Source of the DNA: Ensifer sp. IC4062
GTDB taxonomy: Bacteria; Pseudomonadota; Alphaproteobacteria; Rhizobiales; Rhizobiaceae
Assembly (NCBI RefSeq): GCF_020193575.1
Contig: NZ_JADYVD010000040.1
Location: forward strand, 1 to 64,000
Direction of reading: 5' to 3'
Length of the DNA stretch: 64,000 nucleotides
Shown here: positions 40,539 through 50,095 of the stretch, piece by piece
Layout of the letters: every line of letters begins with the position of its first letter
How positions within the stretch are numbered: the first letter of the stretch is position 1
Notes under the pieces: model-generated
What the model saw: the letters and a program-made list of their open reading frames with translations, nothing else
What the model was told of the DNA's origin: nothing
The model's database searches: none
Program-made: the position numbers and the translations under genes

Positions 40539-41663
40539 ATGAGCAAGATCGGTTCGATCGAGATCACCCATCATCGCCTGCCGCTCGACCCGCCGTTCAA
40601 GGCAAGCTGGGATGGGCGGCCGCGCCAACATTTCGATGCGACGATCGTCAGGGTGCGCGACGACGAGGGCCGCGAAGGGATCGGCTCGGGCGACCTCATG
40701 AAAGGCTTCGAGGGCCACGAAGACCTTTTCATCGGCGAGGACCCGCGCCACGTCGAGCGGCACTACGAGGTGGTGTCGCATATCAGCTTCCACTATGGCC
40801 GCTGCTGGCCGATGGATCTCGCCCTCTGGGATCTGGTCGGCAAGATCACAGGCGAGCCTGTGTGGCGCATACTCGGTGGTCGGGCGGACAGGGTCCGTCT
40901 CTATGCCTCGTCAGGCGTCCTTCGTGATGCCGGAGCGATGGCGGCGCGGGCCGAAAGCTATCTGGAGGAAGGTTTTCCGGCGATGAAGGTCCGCTTCACC
41001 TCGTCCGCCGGCGGGCGCAATAGCTGGCGGGAAGATGTGCGGGCGCTGGAGGCAATCCGGGCGCGGGTCGGCGACCGGCTGGAGCTGATGGTCGATTGCA
41101 ATCAGGGCTGGCGCATGCCCTGGGATACGACGCTTGCCTGGACCTTCAAGGATGCACTGGCGGTCGCGAGAGAGCTGGAGCGGCTGGGCGTCTACTGGAT
41201 GGAGGAGCCGCTGCATCGCTCCGACCGGAAAGGCATGCGCCGGCTGAGCGATGCGACGTCCGTCCGTATTGCCGGTGGCGAGATGACGCGCGAGCTTTAT
41301 GAATTCCGCGACATCATCGAAGAGCGGGCCTTCGACGTGATCCAGCCGGACGTGGCGCTGGTCGGCGGCATCACCGGCTGCCGCAGGCTCGCCTGGCAGG
41401 CCCGCGAGGCGGGCGTGATGTTCACGCCGCACTCCTGGACAAGCGGCATCGGCGTGCTGGCGAACGCGCACCTGACGGCGGGCGTGGGCGATGCGCCGTG
41501 GCTCGAATATTCTTACGACAATCCGGAGTGGAGCGAAACGCGTCGCGACTATCCGATGGCAGCGCCACTGAGGCATACGAGGGGTTGGCTCGAACTTGGC
41601 GAAGCGCCCGGCCTTGGCGTTGTTCTCGACGAGGAGCGGTTAAAGGCGACCCGGATCGGCTGA
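40539..41663 (+). CDS. Enolase superfamily (mandelate racemase/muconate lactonizing) enzyme
   Basis: The 374-residue protein has the enolase-superfamily barrel. Metal ligands are D186 (DCNQGW), E222 or E223 (MEEPL) and E248 (AGGE). The base region is K150-x-R152 (MKVRF), a variant of K-x-K, and an Asp-His dyad is formed by D271 (QPDVALVGGI) and H298 (FTPHSW). This places it nearer the mandelate racemase/acid-sugar dehydratase subgroup than the lactonizing group. GGAGGAG precedes ATG 40539. No transporter is encoded in the cluster. Confidence 0.9.
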   Translation: MSKIGSIEITHHRLPLDPPFKASWDGRPRQHFDATIVRVRDDEGREGIGSGDLMKGFEGHEDLFIGEDPRHVERHYEVVSHISFHYGRCWPMDLALWDLVGKITGEPVWRILGGRADRVRLYASSGVLRDAGAMAARAESYLEEGFPAMKVRFTSSAGGRNSWREDVRALEAIRARVGDRLELMVDCNQGWRMPWDTTLAWTFKDALAVARELERLGVYWMEEPLHRSDRKGMRRLSDATSVRIAGGEMTRELYEFRDIIEERAFDVIQPDVALVGGITGCRRLAWQAREAGVMFTPHSWTSGIGVLANAHLTAGVGDAPWLEYSYDNPEWSETRRDYPMAAPLRHTRGWLELGEAPGLGVVLDEERLKATRIG

Positions 41664-42012
41664 GACACCGGCTGCCCTGCCATTTCACTCATACCAAAAT
41701 CTCGCAACGAATTGAGGCGTGGGCCGCCATTCAACGCCTGTCGTTATAGGTCTTCTGGTGCGCATTGAGGTTGATCAACAGAGCGATTATCAACCATTGT
41801 GACATTTAACGCCGAAAGTGATCCGCATCTCCGGGGCGTTCCCGGTCTCGGCATTGCTTTGTGCGGCTTTTTAAACAGTTAATGTAAGGTTAATTAATTC
41901 GATCTCGAGAGTGACGCAGGTTGGCGATCGGATCAACAGACCTAATGCGTTTCGAGGCCCTATCGAGGCTGTCCGGGAACCCCGACCTGTTTACCGGGGT
42001 CGAACCAAAGTG
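41664..42012. other. AT-rich intergenic region before acyltransferase
   Basis: This 349-bp stretch has lower GC than its surroundings, especially 41860-41905. It contains a perfect TTAA-N7-TTAA at 41879-41893. An in-frame GTG at 41911 could extend the acyltransferase by 34 residues, but these do not resemble the family. No gene is otherwise supported. Confidence 0.4.
41879..41893 (+). promoter_or_regulatory. CtrA-type box TTAA-N7-TTAA
   Basis: TTAATGTAAGGTTAA matches the CtrA half-site spacing exactly and lies 120 bp before the preferred acyltransferase start (18 bp before the alternative GTG). It is embedded in an AT-rich patch, which raises the chance of coincidence. Confidence 0.4.
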
Positions 42013-44028
42013 ATGGTCGAGCCGAACATCCGTGCTGTACCGCGGCGCGATGACATTCAGGGTCTGCGGGCAATCGGCGCACTTCTGGTCGCGATATATC
42101 ACATTTGGATCGGACGGGTTTCCGGCGGTGTCGATGTCTTCTTCATCGTTTCCGGCTATCTGCTTGTTGGGTCGCTGGCGCGCCAGGCGGAAGCCGGACA
42201 TCGCGTGGACCTCGTCCTCTTTGCCACCAAGTTGGCCCGTCGGCTTCTCCCCTCGTCCTTTTTGGTGATTGCTGTGATCGCAATGTCGGCGCCGTTTTGG
42301 CTGCCGAGAATGCGGTGGCAAACCGCGATGCATCAGATTGCGGCCAGCTCGGTATATCTAGAGAATTGGCTATTGGCGACTGCGGCGATCGACTATCTCG
42401 CACGAGACGAGGTGGCAAGCCCGGTCCAGCACTACTGGGCAATGTCCGCCCAGGTCCAATGCCTGCTGATTTTGGCAGCGTGTGTTGCCATATTCACCTT
42501 GATAAGGCGCCGGCCGTCGCACACCGACCTGTTGGTATTTCTCATAAGTGTGTTCGCGCTGTCGTTGGCCTACTCGATCTACAGCACGTCACGAAATCAG
42601 GCATTCGCCTATTACGACACCTTTGCCCGGATCTGGGAATTCGCGCTTGGTGGGATCACTCGCCTGCTGCTGCCCGGTATCAGTTTGTCGCCAACGCTGC
42701 GGATCATCGGCGGATGGCTTGGTTTGGCAGCGATTTTGAGTTGCGGCATCCTGCTTGAAATATCGACTGTTTTTCCCGGCTACGCCGCGCTCTGGCCGAC
42801 ACTCGCCGCCGCTGCGATCCTTGTTTGTGGCGATGGTCCGCCGTTGCGCTTCGGCGTCGCAAGGTTGCTGGGTGCGCGACCGCTCACGTGGCTTGGGGAC
42901 ATATCCTACTGTCTGTATCTCTGGCACTGGCCAATCCTCGTCTTCTATTTCACCTACACGTATCAAACCTCTGCCGGTCCAATAGAGGGCACGGTCGTCC
43001 TGATCATCTCTATCGTCCTCTCCTATTTCACGACCCGAATCGTGGAGGCGCGTTTTCCCCGACGGACGGAGGATGAGCGGCCTTTGCAAACGGCGTTCGG
43101 AGCGATGGTCGCCCTTGCTGTGATTGCTGCGGGCCTGTTCGTTTGGAGAGGAGAGGCTGCTCAAAACATGGCCGAGGAGCGTCTGCGTGTCGCGGATCCA
43201 AAGCGTTACCCCGGTGCGGCTATCAAGGGTCTCGCGGCGGGTTCGAGTGATACCCCCGTCCATCCTGGACCAATGACCGCAAGGTGGGACGATGCAGACG
43301 TGTATCGGGACGGTTGCCACCAGTCGCTGCTGGGCACCACTTTGCTCAGTTGCAGTTATGGACCGAGGGACGCAAGCCACACCTTGGTGCTCGTTGGCGG
43401 TTCTCACAGCGTGCATTGGCTACCTGCACTGCAGGGCGTCTTGCAGCGGTATCCGGAGTGGAAAATCGTCACCTATACCAAGAGCAGTTGCGCTCTGAGT
43501 TCGGAGGAGTCGTCCGAGGTACCCGCGTATCGCGATGCCTGCACCAAATGGAACGAACTGCTAATGGAAAGATTGTTGGCGACAAAGCCGGATCTGATTT
43601 TCACCACATCCACGCGGGTGATCAATGGGATCGAGGAAGTTCCCGTTGGTTATCAACGGCAATGGGGGAAGCTGGTGGCGGCGGGAATTTCGGTCGTGGC
43701 AATGCGCGACACGCCCTGGTTTGGGTTTGACGTTCCCGAGTGCGTGGAAATCAATGGTCGTTTCTCGCCGAAATGCGCTGTGGAGCGGGATTCGGTGCTC
43801 GCTCCGATCAGTCCGACGCGCACGGTGTCCTTCAAGGAAAACCTGCATTTCCTGGATTTTTCCGATTATTTCTGCACCGCAGAAATGTGCCCTGCGGTCA
43901 TTGGCAATGTGCAGGTCTATTACGACACGCATCACGTAACGGCGACTTACATGCGCACTTTGAGTGAAGAGCTTGCTCGTCAGCTTGCACCGTTCTTGGG
44001 CGACGCGAAACCTTTGGCGCAGAAATGA
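42013..44028 (+). CDS. OafA-type acyltransferase with C-terminal SGNH domain
   Basis: A 671-residue membrane acyltransferase. The N-terminal acyltransferase-3 domain (DDIQGLRAIGALLVAIYHIW, GGVDVFFIVSGYL, YCLYLWHWPILVF) has about ten membrane segments. A C-terminal SGNH-hydrolase domain follows, with block I VLVGGSHSVHW and a terminal DTHHVT (Asp-His). Such proteins O-acetylate polysaccharides, lipopolysaccharide or peptidoglycan. ATG at 42013 is preferred over GTG at 41911. Its base composition is less GC-rich than its neighbours, consistent with acquisition. The gene is convergent with sitD. Confidence 0.88.
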   Translation: MVEPNIRAVPRRDDIQGLRAIGALLVAIYHIWIGRVSGGVDVFFIVSGYLLVGSLARQAEAGHRVDLVLFATKLARRLLPSSFLVIAVIAMSAPFWLPRMRWQTAMHQIAASSVYLENWLLATAAIDYLARDEVASPVQHYWAMSAQVQCLLILAACVAIFTLIRRRPSHTDLLVFLISVFALSLAYSIYSTSRNQAFAYYDTFARIWEFALGGITRLLLPGISLSPTLRIIGGWLGLAAILSCGILLEISTVFPGYAALWPTLAAAAILVCGDGPPLRFGVARLLGARPLTWLGDISYCLYLWHWPILVFYFTYTYQTSAGPIEGTVVLIISIVLSYFTTRIVEARFPRRTEDERPLQTAFGAMVALAVIAAGLFVWRGEAAQNMAEERLRVADPKRYPGAAIKGLAAGSSDTPVHPGPMTARWDDADVYRDGCHQSLLGTTLLSCSYGPRDASHTLVLVGGSHSVHWLPALQGVLQRYPEWKIVTYTKSSCALSSEESSEVPAYRDACTKWNELLMERLLATKPDLIFTTSTRVINGIEEVPVGYQRQWGKLVAAGISVVAMRDTPWFGFDVPECVEINGRFSPKCAVERDSVLAPISPTRTVSFKENLHFLDFSDYFCTAEMCPAVIGNVQVYYDTHHVTATYMRTLSEELARQLAPFLGDAKPLAQK

Positions 44029-44091
44029 ACGTCACGAGCGCCTACTGGAGATAGATCAGGCGATTCCGCCCCAAGGTGTTCGGCGCGGATA

Positions 44092-44958
44092 TTAGTCATG
44101 GGAGCGCTGATAGTCTGAATTCAACGAGTTCGCCAGGCGTGCCGTCCTCCAGGTGGAATAGGCGAAGGCGGCGAGAAAGATCACCGTCATCAGCATTACG
44201 ATGGTCGGGGCTGGAGCGCTGTCGATGAAAAAGGACAGGTAGACCCCAGCAAACGAGGCGACGGCGGCGACGAGCACCGCGACGATCAGCATGCCGCCGA
44301 ACGTGCGCGTCAGCAGGAAGGCGATCGCGCCGGGTGCGATGAGCATCGCGATCGCCAGGATCAACCCGACAGCCTTCAGCGCGCCGACGATCGTGAGCGA
44401 GAGGATCGCGAGCAGACCGTAGTGCAGCCATCGCACCGGCAGACCGACGGCGCGTGCCTGGGCAGGGTCAAAAGCGTGCAGCAGCAGGTCGCGCCACTTG
44501 AGACCGAGGACACCGGCGGCAACGAGCGCAATGATGCCCGTCTCCAGGATGTCGCCCCAGCCGATGCCGAGCATGTCGCCGAACAGAATGTGGTCGAGGT
44601 GCACGTCGCTCTGGATCTTGGTGTAGAGCACAAGGCCGAAGCCGAACATGCCGGAAAAGACGATGCCCATCACCGTATCCTGCTTGATGCGGCTGTTTTC
44701 CTTGAGATAGCCGGTCAGCAACGCGCAACACATGCCGGCGGCAAAGGCGCCAACGGCGAACGGCAGGCCCACGATGTAAGAGATGACGACGCCGGGAAAG
44801 ACCGCATGCGAGATCGCATCGCCCATCAGCGACCAGCCCTTGAGGACGAGGAAGCAGGAGAGCATTGCCGTCGGGATCGCGACGAGGACCGAGATCAGCA
44901 GGGCGTTGCGCATGAACTCGAACTCGAAGACGGCGAGAAGCATATCGAGCGAGATCAT
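44092..44958 (-). CDS. sitD: Mn/Fe ABC transporter permease
   Basis: A 288-residue ABC-3 family permease with about eight membrane segments, including MLSCFLVLKGWSLMGDAISHAVFPGVVISY, the conserved cytoplasmic loop of metal-type ABC permeases. The start at 44958 overlaps the sitC stop as ATGA. The frame is open further upstream, but that stretch is antisense-type noise through sitC. With SitC it forms the channel for manganese. Last gene of sitABCD. Confidence 0.92.
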   Translation of the reverse strand: MISLDMLLAVFEFEFMRNALLISVLVAIPTAMLSCFLVLKGWSLMGDAISHAVFPGVVISYIVGLPFAVGAFAAGMCCALLTGYLKENSRIKQDTVMGIVFSGMFGFGLVLYTKIQSDVHLDHILFGDMLGIGWGDILETGIIALVAAGVLGLKWRDLLLHAFDPAQARAVGLPVRWLHYGLLAILSLTIVGALKAVGLILAIAMLIAPGAIAFLLTRTFGGMLIVAVLVAAVASFAGVYLSFFIDSAPAPTIVMLMTVIFLAAFAYSTWRTARLANSLNSDYQRSHD

Positions 44959-45815
44959 CGTGTGACCTCCAGTGCTTCCGAGCTGCGTCGTCGGGCGGCG
45001 ATCAGTCCATGCTTCGGCGCGAAGACGAAGGCGAGCAGAAAGATCAGCGTTTGCAGCACGATGATGATCCCGCCGGTCGCGCCGTCGAGGAAATAGCTCG
45101 CATAGGCTCCGAAAAAGCTTGTCAGTGCGCCGATGGCGATGCTGATCGCAATCAGCTTCGGGAAGCGGTCGGTGAGCAAATAGGCGGTCGCCCCTGGCGT
45201 TACGACCATGGCGATGACGAGAAAGGCGCCGACGGTCTGAAGAGCGGCGACCGTAGAGGCCGAGAGCAGCGTGAAGAACAACACCTTGAGAAAGGTCGTT
45301 CTGATGCCGATCGAGCGGGCGTGACTCTCGTCGAAGAAGGTCACCATCAGGTCCTTCCACTTCGCGAAGAGGATAGCCAGCGAGACGACGCCGATGATCG
45401 CGAGCTGCAGCGTGTCGGCCGGCGTGATGGCGAGGATGTTGCCGAGCACGATCGTTTGGATGTTTACCGAAGTTGGCGACAGCGACACCATGAAGAGGCC
45501 GAGCCCGAAGAAAGACGTGAAGATCAGTCCGATAATCGTGTCCTCCTTCAGCCGCGTGCGTTGGTTCAGAAACAGCATGGCGGCTGCGGCAAGCGCACCG
45601 GAAAAGAAGGCGCCGAGCGAAAAAGGAAGGCCCAGCATGTAGGCACCGGCGACGCCGGGCACGATCGAGTGGGAAAGTGCGTCGCCGATCAGCGACCAGC
45701 CTTTGAGCATGAGATAGGCCGATAGGAAGGCGCAGACCGCGCCAACTAGTGCGCTGACCCACATGGCGTTCAGCATGTAACCATATGTGAACGGCTCGAC
45801 GAGGGTGGCGATCAT
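44955..45815 (-). CDS. sitC: Mn/Fe ABC transporter permease
   Basis: A 286-residue ABC-3 permease, paralogous to Sit[33 protein letters not shown] near residue 35, and [26 protein letters not shown]. It overlaps sitB upstream and sitD downstream by four bases each (ATGA), so the permeases and the ATPase are translationally coupled. It imports Mn2+ (possibly also Fe2+) across the inner membrane. Confidence 0.93.
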   Translation of the reverse strand: MIATLVEPFTYGYMLNAMWVSALVGAVCAFLSAYLMLKGWSLIGDALSHSIVPGVAGAYMLGLPFSLGAFFSGALAAAAMLFLNQRTRLKEDTIIGLIFTSFFGLGLFMVSLSPTSVNIQTIVLGNILAITPADTLQLAIIGVVSLAILFAKWKDLMVTFFDESHARSIGIRTTFLKVLFFTLLSASTVAALQTVGAFLVIAMVVTPGATAYLLTDRFPKLIAISIAIGALTSFFGAYASYFLDGATGGIIIVLQTLIFLLAFVFAPKHGLIAARRRSSEALEVTR

Positions 45816-46735
45816 TCGGTGTCCGTCTCGGATTCGGGCTTCGCCGGCTGCGTCACCATCCGCCCCTGCGCGCCATACATGACGAGCGGGCGCTCGTCGT
45901 CGCTGATGACGGCAAGCTGGCGCGGGTCGGCGTCGTCGTGCAGATTCTCGCCGCCGAGCACGAAATGACGCAGCACGCCGCCGAAGGCGAGTTCGAGGTT
46001 TTCGCGGGTAAATGTTGTTGCCGTCGGCCCGTAGGCGAGCACCGTGTTCTTCAGAAGCACGGTGCGGTCGCAGAACTCCGGCACGCTGCCGAGATTGTGG
46101 GTGGAGACGAGCATGACCCGTCCCTCGTCGCGCAAGGCGATCAGCAGACGGATGATCGCGTCCTCGGTCTTGACGTCCACGCCGGTGAAGGGCTCGTCGA
46201 GCAGGATGACGCGGCCGTCCTGGGCTAGGGCTCGAGCGAGGAACACCCGCTTCTTCTGGCCTCCGGAAAGCTCGCCGATCTGGCGCTTGCGGAAGTCGCT
46301 CATGCCGACACGCGCCAGTGCGGCCTCGACCGCGTCATGATCCGCTTTCTTCGGAATCCGAAGCATGTTCATGTGGCCATAGCGGCCCATCATCACCACG
46401 TCCTCGACGAGAACCGGGAAGTTCCAGTCGACCTCCTCGGCCTGGGGCACATAGGCGACGAGGTTTCGCTTCAGCGCCGTCGCTACGGCAAGGCCGAGGA
46501 TAGAGATTTCGCCCTGCGCCAGCCGGACGAAGCCCATGATCGCCTTGAACAGGGTCGACTTGCCGCTGCCGTTGACGCCGACGAGTGCTGCGATCGTGCC
46601 GGTGGGGATCTCGAAGGAGGCATCGCGGAGCGCCCGATGACCGTTGCGATAGGTCACGGTGGCGCCGCGGACGCGGATGCCGCCGCCCTCGTCCGTTGAC
46701 GCTCGCTTGGCGCGGTCCTTTACCTCAAGGTTCAT
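45812..46735 (-). CDS. sitB: Mn/Fe ABC transporter ATP-binding protein
   Basis: A 307-residue ATPase with Walker [10 protein letters not shown], signature LSGGQ, Walker B VILLDEPF and H-loop STHN. An N-terminal leader of about 20 polar residues and a C-terminal tail of about 60 residues extend the core. It drives SitCD. It overlaps sitA upstream and sitC downstream by four bases, completing a tightly packed operon. Confidence 0.94.
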   Translation of the reverse strand: MNLEVKDRAKRASTDEGGGIRVRGATVTYRNGHRALRDASFEIPTGTIAALVGVNGSGKSTLFKAIMGFVRLAQGEISILGLAVATALKRNLVAYVPQAEEVDWNFPVLVEDVVMMGRYGHMNMLRIPKKADHDAVEAALARVGMSDFRKRQIGELSGGQKKRVFLARALAQDGRVILLDEPFTGVDVKTEDAIIRLLIALRDEGRVMLVSTHNLGSVPEFCDRTVLLKNTVLAYGPTATTFTRENLELAFGGVLRHFVLGGENLHDDADPRQLAVISDDERPLVMYGAQGRMVTQPAKPESETDTE

Positions 46736-47637
46736 TGCGAAAGACCTTTTGCGATCGTTTCGGAGGTGACGCGCAGGAGATCGATGTAAGTCGGCACCGG
46801 ACCATCGGCTTCGCTCAAGGAATCCACGTAGAGTACACCACCATATTTCGCGCCGGTTTCCCGCGCCACCTGTTCCGCCGGATCCGGCGAGATGGTGCTC
46901 TCGGAAAAGACCACCGGAATATTGTTGGCACGCACCGCGTCGATGACCTTGCGCACCTGTTGCGGTGTGCCCTGCTGATCGGCATTGATCGGCCAGAGGT
47001 AAAGCTCTCTCATGTCGAAGTCGCGGATCAGGTAGCTGAAGGCACCCTCGCTCGACACGAGCCAGCGCTTTTCCGCGGGGATCTTCTCGAGTTCTGCCCG
47101 GATCGGCGCGATGGTCGCCTCGATCTTCCGCTTATAGGCCTCGGCATTCGCCCTGTAGGTTTCGGCGTTCTGAGGGTCGAATTTCACGAAGGCGTCACGG
47201 ATGTTGTCGACATAGATCAGTGCTGCCGAGGGGGACATCCAGGCATGCGGGTTCGGCTTGCCGCTATAGGGTCCCTCCGCGATCCCCATCGGCTCGACCC
47301 CTTCGGAGACGACGACGCCCGGAATGTCGTCGAAGTTCTGGAAGAATTTTTCGAACCAGAGCTCCAGGTTCAGCCCGTTCCAGAGGATGAGCTTGGCGTC
47401 GTGGGCTTTTAGGATGTCGCGCGGCGTCGGTTGGTAATTGTGGATCTCCGCGCCGGGCTTGGTGATCGATTCGACGATTGCCGCATCGCCGGCGACATTC
47501 TGCGCCATGTCGGCAATGACCGTAAACGTAGTGACTGCCTTGAATTTTTCCTGGGCCAGCGCCGCGCCTGTCGCGAAGGAAAAGGCAACCACTGCTGCGG
47601 CTGCCGCCAATATCATGCGCCTCGTGCGATCGATCAT
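46732..47637 (-). CDS. sitA: Manganese-binding periplasmic protein
   Basis: A 301-residue cluster A-I solute-binding protein with a signal peptide (1-29, cleavage ALAQ). The four metal ligands are visible: H66 (EIHNYQP), H131 (NPHAWMSP), E197 (SSEGAF) and D272 ([10 protein letters not shown]), a His-His-Glu-Asp set typical of Mn/Fe binders. It is the first gene of sitABCD; its promoter region holds a perfect Mur-type box. Confidence 0.95.
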   Translation of the reverse strand: MIDRTRRMILAAAAAVVAFSFATGAALAQEKFKAVTTFTVIADMAQNVAGDAAIVESITKPGAEIHNYQPTPRDILKAHDAKLILWNGLNLELWFEKFFQNFDDIPGVVVSEGVEPMGIAEGPYSGKPNPHAWMSPSAALIYVDNIRDAFVKFDPQNAETYRANAEAYKRKIEATIAPIRAELEKIPAEKRWLVSSEGAFSYLIRDFDMRELYLWPINADQQGTPQQVRKVIDAVRANNIPVVFSESTISPDPAEQVARETGAKYGGVLYVDSLSEADGPVPTYIDLLRVTSETIAKGLSQ

Positions 47638-47707
47638 TCGTCACCCCTCAGGACCAGCTTCGATGTAAACTAGTACTATGGGTAGGGGAATGACCTGCAT
47701 AAGTCAA

Positions 47708-47728
47708 TGCAAATGAGAACCATTTGCA
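47708..47728. promoter_or_regulatory. Mur box between sitA and mur
   Basis: TGCAAATG-AGAAC-CATTTGCA is a perfect inverted repeat with 8-bp arms, lying in the 134-bp gap between the divergent sitA and mur genes. It resembles the manganese-responsive Mur sites described upstream of rhizobial sit operons. Its position, 71 bp from the sitA start and 44 bp from the mur start, allows control of both. Confidence 0.8.
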
Positions 47729-47771
47729 ACTAGCTATTTCCAAACAGGGCCCCCTTGGCTAGTGTCGACTG

Positions 47772-48200
47772 ATGAGACAAAGCAAGAATCGGATCGAGGA
47801 ACTGGAAGGAATCCTGCGGGACGGCGGCGTGCGTGTTACCCGCCAACGCGCTGCAATCCTTAAGATTCTGGCCGAGGCCGAAGATCACCCCGATGCCAGC
47901 GAATTGCACCGGCGCGCAAAGGAAATCGATGCGACGGTGTCGCTCTCGACCGTCTACCGGACGCTGTCGGCGCTGGAGCAGCAGGGGGTCGTGCAGCGGC
48001 ATGCCTTCGAGAATGCTACCGCTCGGTTCGAGACCGCGGACGCCCCGCACCACGACCATCTGATCGACATCGACACAGGCGCCGTGATCGAGTTCCGCTC
48101 CGACGAGATCGAGCAATTGCAGGCGGAGATTGCCGCCGAGCTCGGCTATGACCTGGTGCGCCACCGGCTGGAGCTATATTGCCGGAAGCGCAAGGCCTGA
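47772..48200 (+). CDS. mur: Fur family manganese-responsive regulator
   Basis: A 142-residue Fur-family protein: N-terminal winged helix (VRVTRQRAAILKILAEAEDHPDASELHRRAK), recognition helix TVSLSTVYRTLSALEQ, and metal residues H39, H46 and the HHDH run at 93-96. The C-terminal structural-zinc Cys pairs of Fe-type Fur are absent (only C137). Being divergent from sitABCD identifies it as the rhizobial Mn sensor Mur, which represses sit when Mn is replete. Confidence 0.92.
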   Translation: MRQSKNRIEELEGILRDGGVRVTRQRAAILKILAEAEDHPDASELHRRAKEIDATVSLSTVYRTLSALEQQGVVQRHAFENATARFETADAPHHDHLIDIDTGAVIEFRSDEIEQLQAEIAAELGYDLVRHRLELYCRKRKA

Positions 48201-48206
48201 CGGCGA

Positions 48207-49127
48207 TCACCCCTTGGCTGCGACCGCCGCCGCGCGTTGGCGCGCCGGTATGGTCATTGCGGCGACGCCGGCAATAACGCAGCAGAGGCCGATCCACGCC
48301 GTCGTTGACAGCGTTTCACCGAGGAAAAGGACTCCGATGGCAACGCCGATCGGAACACGTACGTAGGCCTGTGCCGTCGTGCCGACGGATCCGAGCGTGT
48401 GGATCAGGCGGAAATAGATGACGAAGCCGAGTGCGGTCGAGAAGGCCGACAGGCAGACGAGCGCGATCAGCGATTCCGGCGAGGGGTCGAGGGTCCAGGG
48501 CCGGTCGACAATCAGGCTCGTCGGGACGAGCAAGACCGCGCCGGCGAGAAGCGACCCTGCGGCGGGTATCATCGGATCCTGCCCCTTGAAATTCTTCCCG
48601 AAGATCGCCGCGCCCGCATAGCAAACAGTTGCAAGGACGACGGCAAGCTGCGGGACAAGCTGGTCGCCGATGCCGCGAAAGGCTTCGAGCCCAATGATCA
48701 GACTGATGCCGGTGACACCCGCAATGACGCCCACGAATTTGCGGGCGGTAACGGGTTCGTGCCGGGTGATCATGGCCGTCAAAAGGAAGGCGAAAATCGG
48801 CGTGGTGGAATTGAGGATCACCGCCACACCGGCGTCGATCGTCCGCTCGGCCCAGGCGATCAGCGTGAACGGAAAGACGCTGTTGAGGCAGGCCTGAAAC
48901 AAAAAGCGCCTCAAGGTGGCCATGTCGCGGGGCAACGAAAGGCCGCGCCATCCGATCACTGCCAGAAGAATTGCGCCGGCGAGCAGGGTGCGCGCGGCAA
49001 TCAGCGTCACCGGTGGAATGGTTTGGACGCCGATCTTGATAAAGGTGTAGGAGGCGCCCCAGAGCGTCGCAAGCGCGAGAAGAAGCGAGAGTTCGAGGGC
49101 GATGTTTGTCTTGGCGGCAGCGGTCAT
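48207..49127 (-). CDS. EamA/DMT family transporter
   Basis: A 306-residue drug/metabolite transporter with ten predicted membrane segments in two EamA repeats (ATLWGASYTFIKIGVQTIPP at the N terminus; SVGTTAQAYVRVPIGVAIGVLFLGE in the second). The substrate is unknown; relatives export amino acids or metabolites. The ATG at 49127 is chosen for the AAGGAAGGA just upstream. It is convergent with mur, 6 bp between stops. Confidence 0.9.
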   Translation of the reverse strand: MTAAAKTNIALELSLLLALATLWGASYTFIKIGVQTIPPVTLIAARTLLAGAILLAVIGWRGLSLPRDMATLRRFLFQACLNSVFPFTLIAWAERTIDAGVAVILNSTTPIFAFLLTAMITRHEPVTARKFVGVIAGVTGISLIIGLEAFRGIGDQLVPQLAVVLATVCYAGAAIFGKNFKGQDPMIPAAGSLLAGAVLLVPTSLIVDRPWTLDPSPESLIALVCLSAFSTALGFVIYFRLIHTLGSVGTTAQAYVRVPIGVAIGVLFLGETLSTTAWIGLCCVIAGVAAMTIPARQRAAAVAAKG

Positions 49128-49230
49128 CGGGTCCTTCCTTGAAGCGAATCCATACCGCTCTTCTAGCATCGTCGGAGAGATAGACGCTTCGGTCCCGATC
49201 GAAATGTGATGCATCTGCGGGAGCTCTCGC

Positions 49231-49335
49231 CTGCAGCGCTGCGCGTCTTAGTTAGACGCACAAAGACGCTGTAGCACTTTGAAGTGCTGCATGTTTTTAC
49301 CCTTAAACCGGCTACGATCTAAGGAAACATGCAGC
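49231..49335. repeat. Rhizobial palindromic repeat, copy 1
   Basis: The element contains GCGTCT-TAGTT-AGACGC, then AGACGCTGTAGCACTTTG, then a long hairpin TGCATGTTT ... AAACATGCA enclosing CCTTAA/TAAGG. This is a widespread rhizobial intergenic palindrome. An inverted, shorter copy lies at 51851-51915, on the other side of the permease-deaminase pair. Confidence 0.65.
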
Positions 49336-49396
49336 AGAGGGGGAGATCTTTTCAATAACGGGCGCGCCCGCGCTGAGGCTTGATTGCGGAAGCCGC

Positions 49397-50002
49397 CTAA
49401 TTCAGCGGAATGGCGTTGTTGTTCTTGCCGGCCTGGTAGGTGGCGGACAGTTCTACATATTTCCGGCTTATGGCTTCGGCGCGCTGCTGAAGCCGGCTCC
49501 GGTCGGACTCGGGAAGACCGGCAATCAGACCGGGAATCGACCGGCCCTTCCAGAAAGCGTTCGTCCTGTTGTAGCCGCCGGGTTCCAGCGTGAAGACCTC
49601 CTTCAGGATCCTGAGGTCGTGCGGGATCGAAAAGGCGTCACGCGAATCCTCGTGGCTGAAGAAATAGTAGAAATTGTCGAAACCTGCCCAGGTGATCGCT
49701 GAGAGGCACATCGAGCAGGGCTCGTGCGTCGACAGGAAGATGAGATCGCGCGATTGGGGGCGGTCCGATCCCGCCATTTCGTAGAACCGTTTCAAGGTGT
49801 GGACTTCGCCGTGCCAGAGCGGATTCTCGGTTTCGTTGTTTGTTTCAACGAGAACGATCGACAAATCCGACTTCTTGAGCAGGGCGCCGCCGAAGACCTT
49901 GTTGCCGGCCGCCACTCCGGCCTCCGTTGCGGGGATAATTCCGCGCTCCATCGTCGTCAGCAGGGCGTCGAGTAAGCGCAGCGCTTCGTGTTCCTGTGTC
50001 AT
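49397..50002 (-). CDS. Nucleoside/nucleobase deaminase family protein
   Basis: A 201-residue member of the cytidine-deaminase-like superfamily. The catalytic zinc motif is complete: H64-G-E66 and P95-C96-x-x-C99. It is longer than typical tRNA adenosine deaminase and has an extra C-terminal helical region. The nearest function by context is guanine, cytosine or another nucleobase deaminase, because a nucleobase permease gene lies directly upstream on the same strand (93 bp). The start at 50002 follows AAGGAAGAAG. Confidence 0.85.
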   Translation of the reverse strand: MTQEHEALRLLDALLTTMERGIIPATEAGVAAGNKVFGGALLKKSDLSIVLVETNNETENPLWHGEVHTLKRFYEMAGSDRPQSRDLIFLSTHEPCSMCLSAITWAGFDNFYYFFSHEDSRDAFSIPHDLRILKEVFTLEPGGYNRTNAFWKGRSIPGLIAGLPESDRSRLQQRAEAISRKYVELSATYQAGKNNNAIPLN

Positions 50003-50095
50003 GTAGTTCTTCTTCCTTGATTGGTGCATGTTGGGCATGCTGGCCGGCGACGATTTCAGGCGTCGCCGACCAGATCCGCCGGCGGGGGTGGTTGG

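Noticed and set aside
38733..40793. 686-codon open frame antisense to the aldehyde dehydrogenase
   Set aside because: Shadow of a gene with a complete catalytic set on the other strand.
44959..45762. N-terminal extension of sitD through sitC
   Set aside because: The frame is open but overlaps sitC out of frame; the ATGA overlap at 44955-44958 and SitD homology fix the start.
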